Origin: Embleya scabrispora
Lineage (GTDB): Bacteria; Actinomycetota; Actinomycetes; Streptomycetales; Streptomycetaceae
Length of the DNA stretch: 64,000 nucleotides
Reading direction: 5' to 3'
Assembly: GCF_002024165.1 (NCBI RefSeq)
Contig: NZ_MWQN01000005.1
Coordinates: forward strand, 293,557 to 357,556
In this document: positions 20,501-29,238 of the stretch, piece by piece
Numbering within the stretch: position 1 is the first letter of the stretch
Layout: every line of letters begins with the position of its first letter
Program-made: the position numbers and the translations under genes
The notes under the pieces: generated by a model
The model's database searches: none
What the model was told of the DNA's origin: nothing
Seen by the model: only the letters and a program-made list of their open reading frames with translations

Positions 20501-21009
20501 CACTGCATAGGCAACTGGGCGGAGCAAGCGGGCACTGCGAAACCGCCGCAGTGGGTGTGTCGCTGGCACAGGCGGCCCTGGGAGGCGTCGTGTCGGTCAC
20601 GCAGCCCGGCACCGGACGCGAGATTCGCCTACGGCTGCCGGCCGGTATCCGCTCCGGACAGCGGGTCAGACTCGACGGCCTGGAACTCACGGTCGCGGTA
20701 CGCCCGCATCCCACGTTCCGGCGCGACGGCGACGATCTCCGAATCGGCATTCCCGTGACCTTGGCCGAGAGAGCAGCCGGCCTCGTGCTGCGGGTACCAC
20801 TACTGGAAGGAGGCTCGGTCACAGTGCGTTTGCCGCCGGCCGCTCCCGTCGACCGTCTACTGCGGATACCCGGCCGCGGATGCCTACGCGCCGACGGGAC
20901 CCGCGGGGACATGCTGCTCTCATTGGACACCACCCGCGACAATGTCGACGCCTCCACCCTCCGCGACTCGCTACTGGCATCGAATCCGTGGGGCGGATCC
21001 ACGGAATGA
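17545..21009 (+). CDS. STAND NTPase with TPR array and DnaJ C-terminal-like domain
   Basis: A 1154-aa protein. Residues 70-200 hold a P-loop NTPase (GFTGRQREL entry motif, Walker A APGGQGKTR at 101-109, Walker B LLVVDYAD at 153-160). A STAND winged-helix region follows, and about residues 520-1000 form TPR-like helical repeats. The last ~135 residues (from 1016) match the DnaJ/CbpA C-terminal substrate-binding domain: REIRLRLPAGIRSGQRVRL, then VRPHPTFRRDGDDLRI and LRIPGRGCLRADGTRGDMLL. No J domain is present. STAND proteins are ligand-triggered signalling ATPases, many in antiphage conflict. The chaperone-type C-terminus may sense or capture misfolded or foreign protein (inference). Confidence 0.85.
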   Translation: MSAPGKTPGPRQEVHAVDGFAYGVIGADLHVLPDRGPVYLLYRHRPESRTSDPAWLMLQPSRLLDARHTVVGFTGRQRELDELSGWRDGSSSRISACWLHAPGGQGKTRLAEEFARLSGEAGWRVVTAAQGLGVVHPRPGSQDLRPDGSSGVLLVVDYADRWPVSHLTWLFSNALLHHEIPTRVLLIARSAHGWPAVRAALAAVGAELGDRHLAPLPDDSAARHHMFRAARDAFAERYGVDPRRVPYPDRLDGSDFGLTLALHMAALVAVDAVVRDARPPEDLAGMSAYLLDRELGHWRAMYEKRVEGVDFATSPAELARIVFTATLTGPVGHSDGVTVVSALAASEHPQRALADHAICYPSADPGRGEVLEPLYPDRIAEDFLALTLPGHDLTAYPSDPWCVGTPARLLAVEPRHTARAVTFLTAAAARWPHLARRHLYPLLRSDPTLGVRAGNAALSALAQLSDVPVDVLTAVTERFPEHRDIDLDSGIASVTERLIAHRLAETDDPAQTAELRNLLARRLAYAGRGDEAVTAARKAVEDCRRLPRTVPASSISLAVSLTNLASHLGHDGRPSPEAVERALEAVALLERLVTVGPEALLKELTTARAVLSVAYQAMGRHDSNVRTLSKQTISSYRALVAVDPRQYEPYLMHALHNVAVHHREAGRIADALACSGEALEIAGRLSAAAPATHLPSLAQELFIHGNLLMESGRADLALPVATKAVEVIRRMQRSDVRAHEPDLARALDLLGNCRQLVGQVDEAIEATEEAVRIGRRLVRRDTRAHEWFLAMVLDNLGTRQAAHSMLRQKAGSPESMEHSAEAVTILRRLADATPERFDPELARVLSNLAVRQMENSRMDDALETMHEALALRERLVERNPAAHRFRQGWDLGNLAQILLESGAPANESAHAAERAVTIYRDAARENPREHELQLAKVLMFLAYARAQIPDETDHARQHAAEAIEICRRHLDRLPRFVQPFLVEALALHRQLGGASGHCETAAVGVSLAQAALGGVVSVTQPGTGREIRLRLPAGIRSGQRVRLDGLELTVAVRPHPTFRRDGDDLRIGIPVTLAERAAGLVLRVPLLEGGSVTVRLPPAAPVDRLLRIPGRGCLRADGTRGDMLLSLDTTRDNVDASTLRDSLLASNPWGGSTE

Positions 21010-21233
21010 GACAGATCGTCGTGCGCACGCCTTCGACGGCGTGTCACGGTCATGCGCTACTCGATACGGCAAGTTCAGGCCCACCGCGCCCGAACAGGGC
21101 TCCGTCTCGGGTTCGCGCCGGCTCGATGTGCTTTCGGGGGTGAGTCGCCTCGCCATGAGGTCACGCAGGTCGTGTTTCGGGCGGGCAGCCGATATCCAGG
21201 CCGCGGTTGCCGCGTTCGCTTCCGGTCACGGCA

Positions 21234-21932
21234 CTACCTTCGGTTCCTTCTGTCCGCGACGTCGAGCCACGCCAGATTCTCACCCGGGCGCGCACCGTCG
21301 CGCAACGCAGCCACGATCTCCTGCCACGTGCCCGTCTGTTTCCACCTGCGGAGCCGTTGATAGGCGGCTTGCCCGCTGATGCCGAGATCCGCAGGTGCCA
21401 GGGCCCACCTGAGGTCCGCGGTGTATCTCCACGCGATGACGTCGAGGACCTCGCGCGCGTTGGAGGATCGTCCTTGTGTGTCCGGGACGTGAGGCCGTAC
21501 CCGGGCCCATTGCGCCTTGGTCAGCCTCGGGGCACGCGACCGACCCGAGGACCCCGTCACGCTGCTGCGGTTGCGGTCGCCGCCTGTGATCTGGCTTGCG
21601 CTGAGGCGGACGCCTGCGTTCGAAATCTCCCGCAAGGCCGCCTCCGGGTCCCTGGGCGTACCTTTGGCGTACCGGCGGAACATTTCCTCGACGACAGGCG
21701 TCAGTGCGAGCCCCTCCCGCGCGGCGCGTGCCTCCGCTCTCGCCACGACATCCTCGGGGAGCCGGAAGATCTTGGACACTCGTCCGCCGGCCAGGTCGGC
21801 CATCGTGGTCGGCAGCAGGTCCTCGGACATGTCCGCATCGCTCGATTCCAGGCGCTTTCGGCGGTAGAGGCGGATCGCCTCCTCGTCGGAGACGGGGCCG
21901 CGGAGCGCCTTCTCGTCACCTCCTGCTGTCAC
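21234..21932 (-). CDS. RHH domain fused to IS5-type transposase HTH (DUF4096-like)
   Basis: A 232-aa protein. Residues 51-90 (RVSKIFRLPEDVVARAEARA) look like a ribbon-helix-helix or CopG-type domain. Residues 137-212 (LTKAQWARVRPHVP, then VLDVIAWRYTADLRWALAP and RLRRWKQTGTWQEIVAAL) match the N-terminal HTH domain of IS5-family transposases, but the DDE catalytic domain is absent. A domesticated DNA-binding protein is more likely than a broken IS. The GTG at 21932 follows AAGGGG. A GTATATA site lies 70 bp upstream. Confidence 0.7.
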   Translation of the reverse strand: MTAGGDEKALRGPVSDEEAIRLYRRKRLESSDADMSEDLLPTTMADLAGGRVSKIFRLPEDVVARAEARAAREGLALTPVVEEMFRRYAKGTPRDPEAALREISNAGVRLSASQITGGDRNRSSVTGSSGRSRAPRLTKAQWARVRPHVPDTQGRSSNAREVLDVIAWRYTADLRWALAPADLGISGQAAYQRLRRWKQTGTWQEIVAALRDGARPGENLAWLDVADRRNRR

Positions 21933-22001
21933 GATGTGCCCCTTTCCGGGTCTGTGCACGAGCCATGCAGCATGCATGCTAGCGGGCGCCGTACACGCTT
22001 C

Positions 22002-22009
22002 GTATATAT
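22002..22009. promoter_or_regulatory. GTATATAC-like operator site D
   Basis: CGTATATATG is a one-base variant of the core and lies 70 bp upstream of the RHH-HTH gene. A separate 12-bp palindrome, AGCATGCATGCT, sits at 21969-21980 between it and the start. Confidence 0.4.
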
Positions 22010-22042
22010 GAGATAGCGCTCATTCGCCCGATAAGGGTTGTT

Positions 22043-22768
22043 TCAATTCAGCCATGCCAGCGTCCACCACGGCGAACCCGCCACGGTGGCGCACGTCACC
22101 CAGACGCCGAAGGCGGCGAACCCGGTCGCGGCGACCACGCTTTCCGGTACCGATCCCGTCCGGCCCATCACCGGAAGGCAGATGCGACGGCGAGAGAAGG
22201 GCAGGAACAGCGGTACGCCACCGAGGGTGCACATGTCCCCCAGGATGTGGATCAGCATTCCGCCGCCGACCGCCCAGGTCATCCACCACCAATCGCCGCG
22301 GCACACGAACCCCCCGGCGCCCGTGACGACGGTCGCCTGCGCCACGAGAATCACGTCCCCGGCCGGCCGCCCCTTCCACGCGGCGAGGCCCAGCGTGAGC
22401 ATGGCGACGTACGCCAACACGAACAGGATCGCGACCATACCGACCGTGCCCGTCTTCACCCGCAGCAGCCCCGTGACGGCACCGACGGCGACACACGCCA
22501 TCAAGCAGTGAGTGCCCTTGCGATGTCCTCCGGCGAGCGCCGCCACAGCCCTCGCGAGATTGCCGGTGACCGGACCCAGGGTCCGTGCGAGCGTGGCCCG
22601 GGGGTGGTCCAGGTCCGGCAACAACGCTGCTCCCGAGGCTGCGAACGCGGACAAGGCCAACGACCCGCCCGACAGTTCCTGACCGAGTCGGTCAGCGAGC
22701 GAGGGCGCCGCGGCAAGCCACAGCGCCGCGCCCATCACGGCGTGAGTACGACCCATGCACACGGGCAT
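22043..22768 (-). CDS. YdjM/DUF457-like membrane metal-dependent hydrolase
   Basis: A 241-aa polytopic membrane protein. It has the family's spaced His/Asp motifs: THAVMGAALW near the N-terminus, LLPDLDHP, HRKGTHCLM and IHILGDMCTLGGVPLFLP. These mark the LexA-regulated YdjM/DUF457 inner-membrane hydrolase family. The ATG at 22768 follows CCGGAGGCA, 10 bp after the preceding stop, so it is in an operon with the 54-aa membrane protein. The substrate is unknown. Confidence 0.8.
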   Translation of the reverse strand: MPVCMGRTHAVMGAALWLAAAPSLADRLGQELSGGSLALSAFAASGAALLPDLDHPRATLARTLGPVTGNLARAVAALAGGHRKGTHCLMACVAVGAVTGLLRVKTGTVGMVAILFVLAYVAMLTLGLAAWKGRPAGDVILVAQATVVTGAGGFVCRGDWWWMTWAVGGGMLIHILGDMCTLGGVPLFLPFSRRRICLPVMGRTGSVPESVVAATGFAAFGVWVTCATVAGSPWWTLAWLN

Positions 22769-22777
22769 TGCCTCCGG

Positions 22778-22942
22778 TCAGTGGTCCCAGACATGACGCG
22801 CGCTCCACTCGGACAACGCCTTCGACCAGCGTCGAAGATCGTCGATGCACGCGGCGGCGTCCCAGTGGTTCCCGGCGAGGAATCCGCCCACCACCAGGAC
22901 GACCAGCAACCCGCCGACGATCTGGGCCACGACGAACCTCAC
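22778..22942 (-). CDS. small membrane protein, 54 aa
   Basis: A 54-aa protein with one membrane helix (IVGGLLVVLVVGGFLAG) and a charged tail. GTG at 22942 follows GGAGGAGAC and overlaps the stop of the upstream gene by GTGA. Part of the ssb-ftsK-downstream operon. Confidence 0.75.
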   Translation of the reverse strand: MRFVVAQIVGGLLVVLVVGGFLAGNHWDAAACIDDLRRWSKALSEWSARHVWDH

Positions 22943-23237
22943 GTCTCCTCCTCCGTGTGCGCCGGCCGCGCAGGCCGCCGACGGGGCGCGAACGTCGTGA
23001 CCGGACGAACGCACCACGACCCCCGAGCACTTGCTCGTCCGCGCTTTAACACCCGTCCCCCCGCATTGCGTTCGTCCGCACGAAGGAACCGGCCCGCCCG
23101 GTCGAGCACCCCCGATGCGCCCATGGCGGCATGGCGCGCGTGAAGGTGTGCGCACGTTCGCTCGTCACCGTCCCCCACGCACTGGGTGGACCCGCGCTCC
23201 GACGTCGGCCGTCGAATGCGGGATGCCGCACGTTCAT
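22939..23237 (-). CDS. small operon protein, ~99 aa, one base missing
   Basis: The ATG at 23237 overlaps the ftsK-like stop (ATGA) and the stop at 22939 overlaps the next start (GTGA), but the two lie in different frames. Adding one C to the C5 run at 23172-23176 joins them into a single 99-aa ORF (MNVRHPAFDG to RPAHTEEET). Both overlaps then make sense. The product is basic and not recognised. The missing base is most likely a homopolymer error. Confidence 0.6.
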
Positions 23238-25591
23238 CGGTCCCCGGCCAGCGTCTCGGTGCTCCGCGGCAGGTACTTCTCAAGATCGGCGGCAGCATCA
23301 GGGTCGCCGAACCACACGTTCTGGATGGCGGTGAGAGGCAGACCGGGGGCTGCACGAAAGATCGCGCGGCCCTGGATGCGTCGTCCTGTGGCCGAGGTGA
23401 CGGCGAGTGCGGGAGTACGCGTCTCGTCCAGGACCATGCGGCGCGTGACCACGTCCATCTCGCCGCAGGCGAGCCGGCCCCCGAACTGTGAACGCAGGGG
23501 CCCGCCCATGATCTCGGTATCCGGCCGCTGAATGCCCAACATCAGGAACACGCCCATGGCCGCGGCCTCGACGGCCAGGCGCTGGGAGATCGACAGGATC
23601 TGGTCCCGTGCCGCGTTCCGTTCCCGGATCCGCGGGTCCTTGCCCTTCTCCTTGGCCACCAAGGCCAGGAACTCGTCGATGATCACAAGCCGGGGGACGA
23701 AGACCTTTCCCGAAGGAAGGTTAGTGAACCGCACCACGCCGTGCCGACCCAACTCCAGCTTGCGACTCTGTACTTCCGCGTCGGCGCGCTCCAACAGGTC
23801 CCGTATCGCGAACACCGGTGACTGCTCCGGGTCCTCGAGGTCGAGACTGGCCACCGGTTCCACCAGGCCGACTCGTCCGTTCCACCGCAACCAGTGCGTC
23901 TTGAAGTCACCGATCTGCAGCTCCCAGCCGCGGGCAGCCGCCTGTGCGGCGATCGATTCCATCGCCGACGACTTGCCCGAGCGGGTCTGTCCGGCCACCA
24001 GAAGGTGCGGGGATTCGGTGTTCACATCGAATTCGACCCAACGCCCCGTGTCCAGATCGCGCCCCATCAGAAACAGCGACCACGTGGGCAGGACCAGGCC
24101 CTGCCACCGCACGTCCTCCGGATCTGCCGGCACGAAAGGCGTGAGGTCCACGTAGCCGCGACCGTCCCAGGACGCATGCCAACGCAACCCCGGGTCGTCG
24201 GCCGACGGCGGACACACCTTGTAGTTCCACTCGTCCAGGAGCGTGCGCCGCAGCCCCGCGTCGGTGACGTTCAAACCCGTGGGATACACCACCCGCACCG
24301 CCGCCGGTACACCCCCCGGCCTCCACGCACGCACGCGTATGTGCGTCCAAGGACCCATCGCCGGACGGTCCTTGCGAGGCTTGAAGTGCGCCGTGTACTT
24401 CAGAATGCCGGCGGCCGTCGCATACATGACCGCCACCCGGGCCCGCCGCGGCCGAGCCACCACCGCACCCCGCACCCACGCCAGTGCCGCCCAGGCCGCC
24501 ATCGGCGCCGCGGCCCCGATGATCGTCCGCGACCTCGTCGATGTCCACACGGCCGCCACGAACAACAGCCACAGCGACCAGCGCCACCTCCGCGAGTCCT
24601 CGCGCAGCAGCAACCGCGCCCACTCCCGAAACATCAGACGGAACGGCTTCACGCCGCGCCCGGCCGGATCGAACACCTTGCGCGTCATCAGCCACCATCC
24701 GCCCGCGAGGACCCACGGTGCCCCCAGACACCCAATCAGGACGGGATGAGCCAGCAGATAGCGTCCCGTGTCCTGCGGGTGGGTGAACAGCCACACACAC
24801 GCCCCGACGAGCACGGCACAGTACGTCAGGCGAACCGTCCGCCGCGCCACCGTCGCAACCCGTGAGCCGCGATCCTCCTCCGCCGGGACGACCGTCCTCA
24901 AACCCGCCACCACGGGTTCACCGCCCGGAACCGACGCGATCGCAGCATCCGCAGAAGGCGTCTCGCGTACGGACGGCAACGCCACGACCCGGGGCGTCTC
25001 GCCGTCTTTGTCCGCAGGCCAGCGCAACGTCCAGGCGAACCCTTCTGAAAGCACGGCATCGCTGTTCCAGGCCCGATGAAGCGTGCGCATCGCCGCGATC
25101 CCGGGAAGCCCCGGTGCCCGGGGGATCAATACGACTCCCGGGGCCGCGAGGTCCCATCCGGTGACCCGTAGCTCACCCGCGATTCCCGCGAAGTGGTCGC
25201 GACAACACGACCGCATCGCCCCGAGCATGCGCCTACGCTGCCTGCGGATCGGTTGCTCGCAGGCGATCAGGACGATTGGCGCTCCCCACAGCGCCACGCA
25301 CGCCGGCCACCACAGGACACGGATCCACAGACCCACCACCAGAAACACCGCGAAGCACGCGGGCGCGACGAGAACACCGATCCTGCACCACGGCGAACGC
25401 CGTCTGTCCCTGGCTCGCCCCCACGCGGCCGCCACGAGAGTCGTCAACGGTTCACCAGGGACCGCGGCGGCGGAGCGAAGCCGCGCCCGACGCCACTGCC
25501 CCCACCCGAATCCGCCACCGATCCCGACCACGATCGTCACGACGAGAGGCCACGCGGGCGAGGTGGACGCGCCGGCCGTCGACAACTCCAT
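23234..25591 (-). CDS. FtsK/TraB-like membrane DNA translocase
   Basis: A 785-aa protein. The N-terminal half has several membrane segments (near 15-30, 72-110, 255-300 and 338-380). The C-terminal half is a FtsK/SpoIIIE motor with Walker A GQTRSGKSS (534-542) and Walker B LVIIDEFLAL. This type pumps double-stranded DNA, for example in actinomycete conjugation. The ATG at 25591 lies 8 bp after the ssb stop, so the genes were one operon before ssb was interrupted. Loss of the ssb promoter link could affect its expression. Confidence 0.85.
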   Translation of the reverse strand: MELSTAGASTSPAWPLVVTIVVGIGGGFGWGQWRRARLRSAAAVPGEPLTTLVAAAWGRARDRRRSPWCRIGVLVAPACFAVFLVVGLWIRVLWWPACVALWGAPIVLIACEQPIRRQRRRMLGAMRSCCRDHFAGIAGELRVTGWDLAAPGVVLIPRAPGLPGIAAMRTLHRAWNSDAVLSEGFAWTLRWPADKDGETPRVVALPSVRETPSADAAIASVPGGEPVVAGLRTVVPAEEDRGSRVATVARRTVRLTYCAVLVGACVWLFTHPQDTGRYLLAHPVLIGCLGAPWVLAGGWWLMTRKVFDPAGRGVKPFRLMFREWARLLLREDSRRWRWSLWLLFVAAVWTSTRSRTIIGAAAPMAAWAALAWVRGAVVARPRRARVAVMYATAAGILKYTAHFKPRKDRPAMGPWTHIRVRAWRPGGVPAAVRVVYPTGLNVTDAGLRRTLLDEWNYKVCPPSADDPGLRWHASWDGRGYVDLTPFVPADPEDVRWQGLVLPTWSLFLMGRDLDTGRWVEFDVNTESPHLLVAGQTRSGKSSAMESIAAQAAARGWELQIGDFKTHWLRWNGRVGLVEPVASLDLEDPEQSPVFAIRDLLERADAEVQSRKLELGRHGVVRFTNLPSGKVFVPRLVIIDEFLALVAKEKGKDPRIRERNAARDQILSISQRLAVEAAAMGVFLMLGIQRPDTEIMGGPLRSQFGGRLACGEMDVVTRRMVLDETRTPALAVTSATGRRIQGRAIFRAAPGLPLTAIQNVWFGDPDAAADLEKYLPRSTETLAGDR

Positions 25592-25599
25592 GACGTCGG

Positions 25600-25950
25600 T
25601 CAGCGATCCTCGTTCGAGAGCGTCGTCGCCGGATCCCCCTGAACCCCGGAGCCCTGGATGCGCAGGCCGGTGGCTGCGGACCGGCCGAGGGAGGCACCAA
25701 CGTCCTCGGCAGTGAGCTCGACGGACGTGCGCCGCTCCCCGTCCTTGGAATCGTAGGTGTGTGACTCCAGGCGGCCGCGCACCATGACGCCCATGCCCCG
25801 CCGCAGGCCCGACTCGCCGATGTTCTCCGCCAATCGACGCCAGGCCGAGCAGCGCAGGAACAGCGTCGCTCCGTCCTTCCAGGACCCTGAATCGCGATCG
25901 AAGTTGCGAGTGTTCGAGGCGACGGTGAAGGTCACCACGGCCACCCCACT
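25600..25950 (-). pseudogene. ssb: ssb, C-terminal part (interrupted)
   Basis: Encodes the last 117 residues of a single-stranded DNA-binding protein: SGVAVVTFTVASNTRNFD, then WKDGATLFLRCSAWRRLAEN and GMGVMVRGRLESHTYDSKDG. It begins exactly where the N-terminal piece at 29309-29377 stops (ELRYTP | SGVAV). A 3,358-bp recombinase element lies between. The intact protein would be 140 aa, shorter than chromosomal SsbA and without a clear acidic tip, like plasmid SSBs. Confidence 0.9.
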
Positions 25951-26118
25951 TGTAGGAACTCCCGCGTGTTCCCTCGGCGAGCATTGCCCCAGGTGGCCGA
26001 AAGATCGAGGTCCACACCGGTTCAGCGTCGATGCGAGAGAGCTCGACGTTTCTTCAGGAATCCCGACGTTCTTCTGGTATCTATGACCGGTGATCAATAT
26101 CAGTGAGCCGAGGCGCCC

Positions 26119-27207
26119 GTGACGCTGGCGGTAGTGCGATCGCTGGGGTCGGCCCGCCAGTTCGGATCGGCTCAGGACTACGACGACTTCGAGCAGGAGC
26201 TGGTGGACCAGTACGCGCTGGCGAGCGCGGCGACCGGTGTCACCGACGACCATGTCGCGAGCGAGCGGTCGGTGATCTTCGAGTTCGTGAAGTTCCTCGG
26301 CCGCCACGTGTGGACGACGGCCCCGAAGGATGCCGATCGGTTCCTGGCCCATCAGCGCAAGGATTTGGGCCGGGCCCGAAGTACCGTGCAGAGCAAAGCG
26401 TGGACGCTCGCACGCTTCTTCGACTTCCTCGTCGTCCGATACCAGGGCGACATCCACGCGCTGACCGGCCATGTCGTGGAACAGCCGATCGACGAGTTCA
26501 ACCGACCGACGAAGGCCGAGTACGCCGGCGCCGTTCGAGTGCCACGCGGCGACGGCGAGGTCGACCTTCTGTTCTCGCGATGGCGAGAAGCGTTGCCCGA
26601 AGCCCGCAAGTTCCTGCCGGCGGCCCGCGACTACCTCGCGGCCTCGCTGTGGCGTCGGGTCGGGTTGCGGATCGGCGAGACCGTGCTGCTCGACATCCGG
26701 GACTGGCGTCCGGACCTCGGCGAACACGGCAAACTCCATGTGCGATTCGGCAAGGGCAGCATGGGGCGAGGCCCGAAGACCCGTCTGGTGCCCGCCATCA
26801 ACGACGTGGACGCGCTCTTGGACTGGTGGCTCGTGGATGTTCGACACCAGTTCGGGGACGACTGGTCGGACCCCGACGCTCCCCTGCTGCCGAGCGAACG
26901 TCGGGACCGACACAGCGGAAGACCCATGCGCGCGGGTGACGACGCGCTCCGTTCGGGGCTCGCGGACGCGGTCGACCGGTGGCTTCCGGACTGGCAGGGA
27001 AGACTGACGCCTCATGTCCTGCGGCACTTCTGTGCCTCCTCGTTGTATGCCCGCGGCCTGGACCTGAAGGCCATTCAGGAGCTTCTGGGACACGAGTGGT
27101 TGTCCACGACGACCCGATACGTGCACGTTCACGACGATCACATCGAAAACGCCTGGGCCACCGCGAACTACCGCGTGGCCGAACGGCTGACGGGAAATGG
27201 GAAGTGA
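26119..27207 (+). CDS. tyrosine recombinase A
   Basis: A 362-aa XerC-type recombinase with the full catalytic set: R184 (GLRIGE), K212 (FGKGS), H299 and R302 (PHVLRHF), H325 (LGHEW) and Y334 (TRYVHV). The N-terminal SAM-like core-binding domain spans about 20-125. It should catalyse integration and excision of the element in ssb. GTG start at 26119; the next gene starts 5 bp after its stop. Confidence 0.9.
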   Translation: MTLAVVRSLGSARQFGSAQDYDDFEQELVDQYALASAATGVTDDHVASERSVIFEFVKFLGRHVWTTAPKDADRFLAHQRKDLGRARSTVQSKAWTLARFFDFLVVRYQGDIHALTGHVVEQPIDEFNRPTKAEYAGAVRVPRGDGEVDLLFSRWREALPEARKFLPAARDYLAASLWRRVGLRIGETVLLDIRDWRPDLGEHGKLHVRFGKGSMGRGPKTRLVPAINDVDALLDWWLVDVRHQFGDDWSDPDAPLLPSERRDRHSGRPMRAGDDALRSGLADAVDRWLPDWQGRLTPHVLRHFCASSLYARGLDLKAIQELLGHEWLSTTTRYVHVHDDHIENAWATANYRVAERLTGNGK

Positions 27208-27211
27208 GCCG

Positions 27212-27538
27212 ATGCGCTGGAACCTGCGGATGAAGGCCGCCGAGAACGGGATCTGGAAATCCACCGAGATGCGTCGACGCCTGGCAGAGGCGGGACTGGA
27301 GGTCAGCGCCGGGAAGATGTCGGCCCTGTGGACCGGAACACCGACCACGATCAGGCTCGACGACCTGGACGTGATCTGCCACGTCCTGGACTGTTCGCCG
27401 ACCGATCTGCTCATCCGGGAGCCCGAGAAGGTCGCCGCCCTGCGGCCCGAAGTCCGAGCGACCGCGGACGGCGTCCCGTCCGGTGATCCCGGGTTCGTCC
27501 CACGGCTGGGACGCAACCGCACCCTCCCCCCGGCATGA
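27212..27538 (+). CDS. XRE-family HTH protein of the element
   Basis: A 108-aa Cro/CI-type HTH protein. The DNA-binding fold is in residues 1-70 (RMKAAENGIWKSTEMRRRLA, then SALWTGTPTTIRLDDLDVI and CHVLDCSPTDLLI). It probably controls the recombinases. The stop overlaps the next start by ATGA. ATG at 27212 was preferred over 27197 because the extension lacks homology. Confidence 0.85.
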   Translation: MRWNLRMKAAENGIWKSTEMRRRLAEAGLEVSAGKMSALWTGTPTTIRLDDLDVICHVLDCSPTDLLIREPEKVAALRPEVRATADGVPSGDPGFVPRLGRNRTLPPA

Positions 27539-29238
27539 CCGCCCCGCGGCGATGCGAGGGATGCGGATCCAGACCCGTGGCGGCCCCCCGGTATCGGCAC
27601 TGCTTGGACTGCCTGCCCGGCGGACCCCGAACGCCACCCCCGTGCCGAAAGTGCGGATCGATCAAGGACTACTACTCGTCGGGTCTGTGCCGTCGATGTC
27701 ATCGCTTCGCACCCTCGATGATCGACAGTTGCGCCGACTGCCTGTGCTGGGGCACCACCCGTCACGACGGTTGGCTCTGCGAGGGATGTCGAGGCTGGCG
27801 CAAACGATTCAAGACGATCGGTGAATGCCCAAGCTGCCAAAGGGAGTTGGCGCTCAACGCTGACGGTTGGTGCCGCCTGTGCTGGCGCCAGGCGGCCTCC
27901 CAGCGGACCGGCCGAAGGAGCATCGGCGTCGTCGAGGCCAACGCCGACGGCCAGCAACTGTTCCTTGCCAACCTCTTTCGCCAGAAACGCCTCCCGCCCC
28001 AAACCCCCAGCACCGAGACGATGCCGAACGCCGGTCGATATCCCGTGATTCATCGGCAGGGCGTGCTCGTCGACCTCGTCCGCGACATCCTCGCCGGGCA
28101 ACAGGCCGGATTCCCCGACCCACCGATCCCCGAACTGGCCCTGCTGCTCGAGCAGGCGGCCGCCGAACACGCGGCCCGTCACGGTTGGAGCAAGACTCGC
28201 CGCAACTCGGCGACCGCTGCCCTGCGAATACTGCTCGCGCTTCAGGACACCCCGGGCGCCCCCATCACGACCACCGAGATCGCCCGACTCACGGCGCTGT
28301 CGGCCAACGCCCGTCCCCTCGAGGAGATACTGGACGCGGTCGGCATGCTCGACGACGACAAGGAGTCCACGCTCGACGCGTGGTTCGCCCGTCAGAGTCG
28401 CGACCTGCCCGAGCCGATGGCCGGTGAATTGCGTACCTGGTTCGAGATCCTGCGCGACGGACGCACCACGCCACCACGGTTCCGACCCAAGAGCACGAAC
28501 ACGATTCGAGTGCGCACCCGCGCGCTCATACCCGTCCTGAAGTCCTGGGAGGCCGACGGCCATAGGTCGTTGCGGACGATCACCCGCAACCACGTCCAGG
28601 ACGCGCTCCCGACCTCCGGCAGCCGCCGCGCTCTGACCGGCTCGGCACTTCGCTCGCTGTTCCGGGTGCTCAAGGCCCGCAAGGTGGTCTTCGTCAACCC
28701 GACCGTGCGCATCCGCACCGGCAAACCGGAAACCCGCCAGCCACTGCCCATGAGCCTGGCCGTCGTCCGCGAGGCGCTCGGCTCTCCCAACCCGGCCCGA
28801 CAGGCCCTGGCCGCCCTCGTCGCCTTCCATGCACCCCGCAGCGGCGATATCCGGGCCCTGCGGCTGACCGACGTTCGCGACGGGCGAATGTACCTGCCAA
28901 CCCACACGATCCTGCTTGCCGACGAAGCGCGGAACCTCGTCGGACGCTGGCTCGACCACCGAGCCACACACTGGCCCCGCACCCTGAATCCGCACCTCTT
29001 CATCAACACGTTCACCGCCGTGCGGACCGTGCCGGTCAGTCACGTCTGGATCAACAAGACCCTCGGCGTATCCGCCCAAGCCGTCAGAGAGGACCGCATC
29101 CTGCATGAGGCAGCGGCCACCTTCGGCGACCCCCGCCGCCTCTGCGACCTGTTCGGTCTCAGCATCCTTGCGGCCCGCAGATACACCGACACGGTGAACG
29201 GCCCGACGCTCGGTTCCGCAACCCAAGCCCCCAGATAG
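27535..29238 (+). CDS. zinc-finger tyrosine recombinase B
   Basis: A 567-aa protein. Residues 1-120 contain about five CxxC zinc-ribbon pairs (CEGCG, CLDC, CRKC, CRRC, CADC, CEGC, CPSC, CRLC). A helical domain and a degenerate tyrosine-recombinase domain follow (HAPRSGDIRALRL with the first Arg; VREDRILHEA; AARRYTDT with a likely Tyr near the C-terminus). It pairs with recombinase A, as in multi-recombinase elements. It could be the strand-specific partner or an accessory DNA-binding factor. The stop lies 70 bp from the right end of the element. Confidence 0.8.
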   Translation: MTAPRRCEGCGSRPVAAPRYRHCLDCLPGGPRTPPPCRKCGSIKDYYSSGLCRRCHRFAPSMIDSCADCLCWGTTRHDGWLCEGCRGWRKRFKTIGECPSCQRELALNADGWCRLCWRQAASQRTGRRSIGVVEANADGQQLFLANLFRQKRLPPQTPSTETMPNAGRYPVIHRQGVLVDLVRDILAGQQAGFPDPPIPELALLLEQAAAEHAARHGWSKTRRNSATAALRILLALQDTPGAPITTTEIARLTALSANARPLEEILDAVGMLDDDKESTLDAWFARQSRDLPEPMAGELRTWFEILRDGRTTPPRFRPKSTNTIRVRTRALIPVLKSWEADGHRSLRTITRNHVQDALPTSGSRRALTGSALRSLFRVLKARKVVFVNPTVRIRTGKPETRQPLPMSLAVVREALGSPNPARQALAALVAFHAPRSGDIRALRLTDVRDGRMYLPTHTILLADEARNLVGRWLDHRATHWPRTLNPHLFINTFTAVRTVPVSHVWINKTLGVSAQAVREDRILHEAAATFGDPRRLCDLFGLSILAARRYTDTVNGPTLGSATQAPR

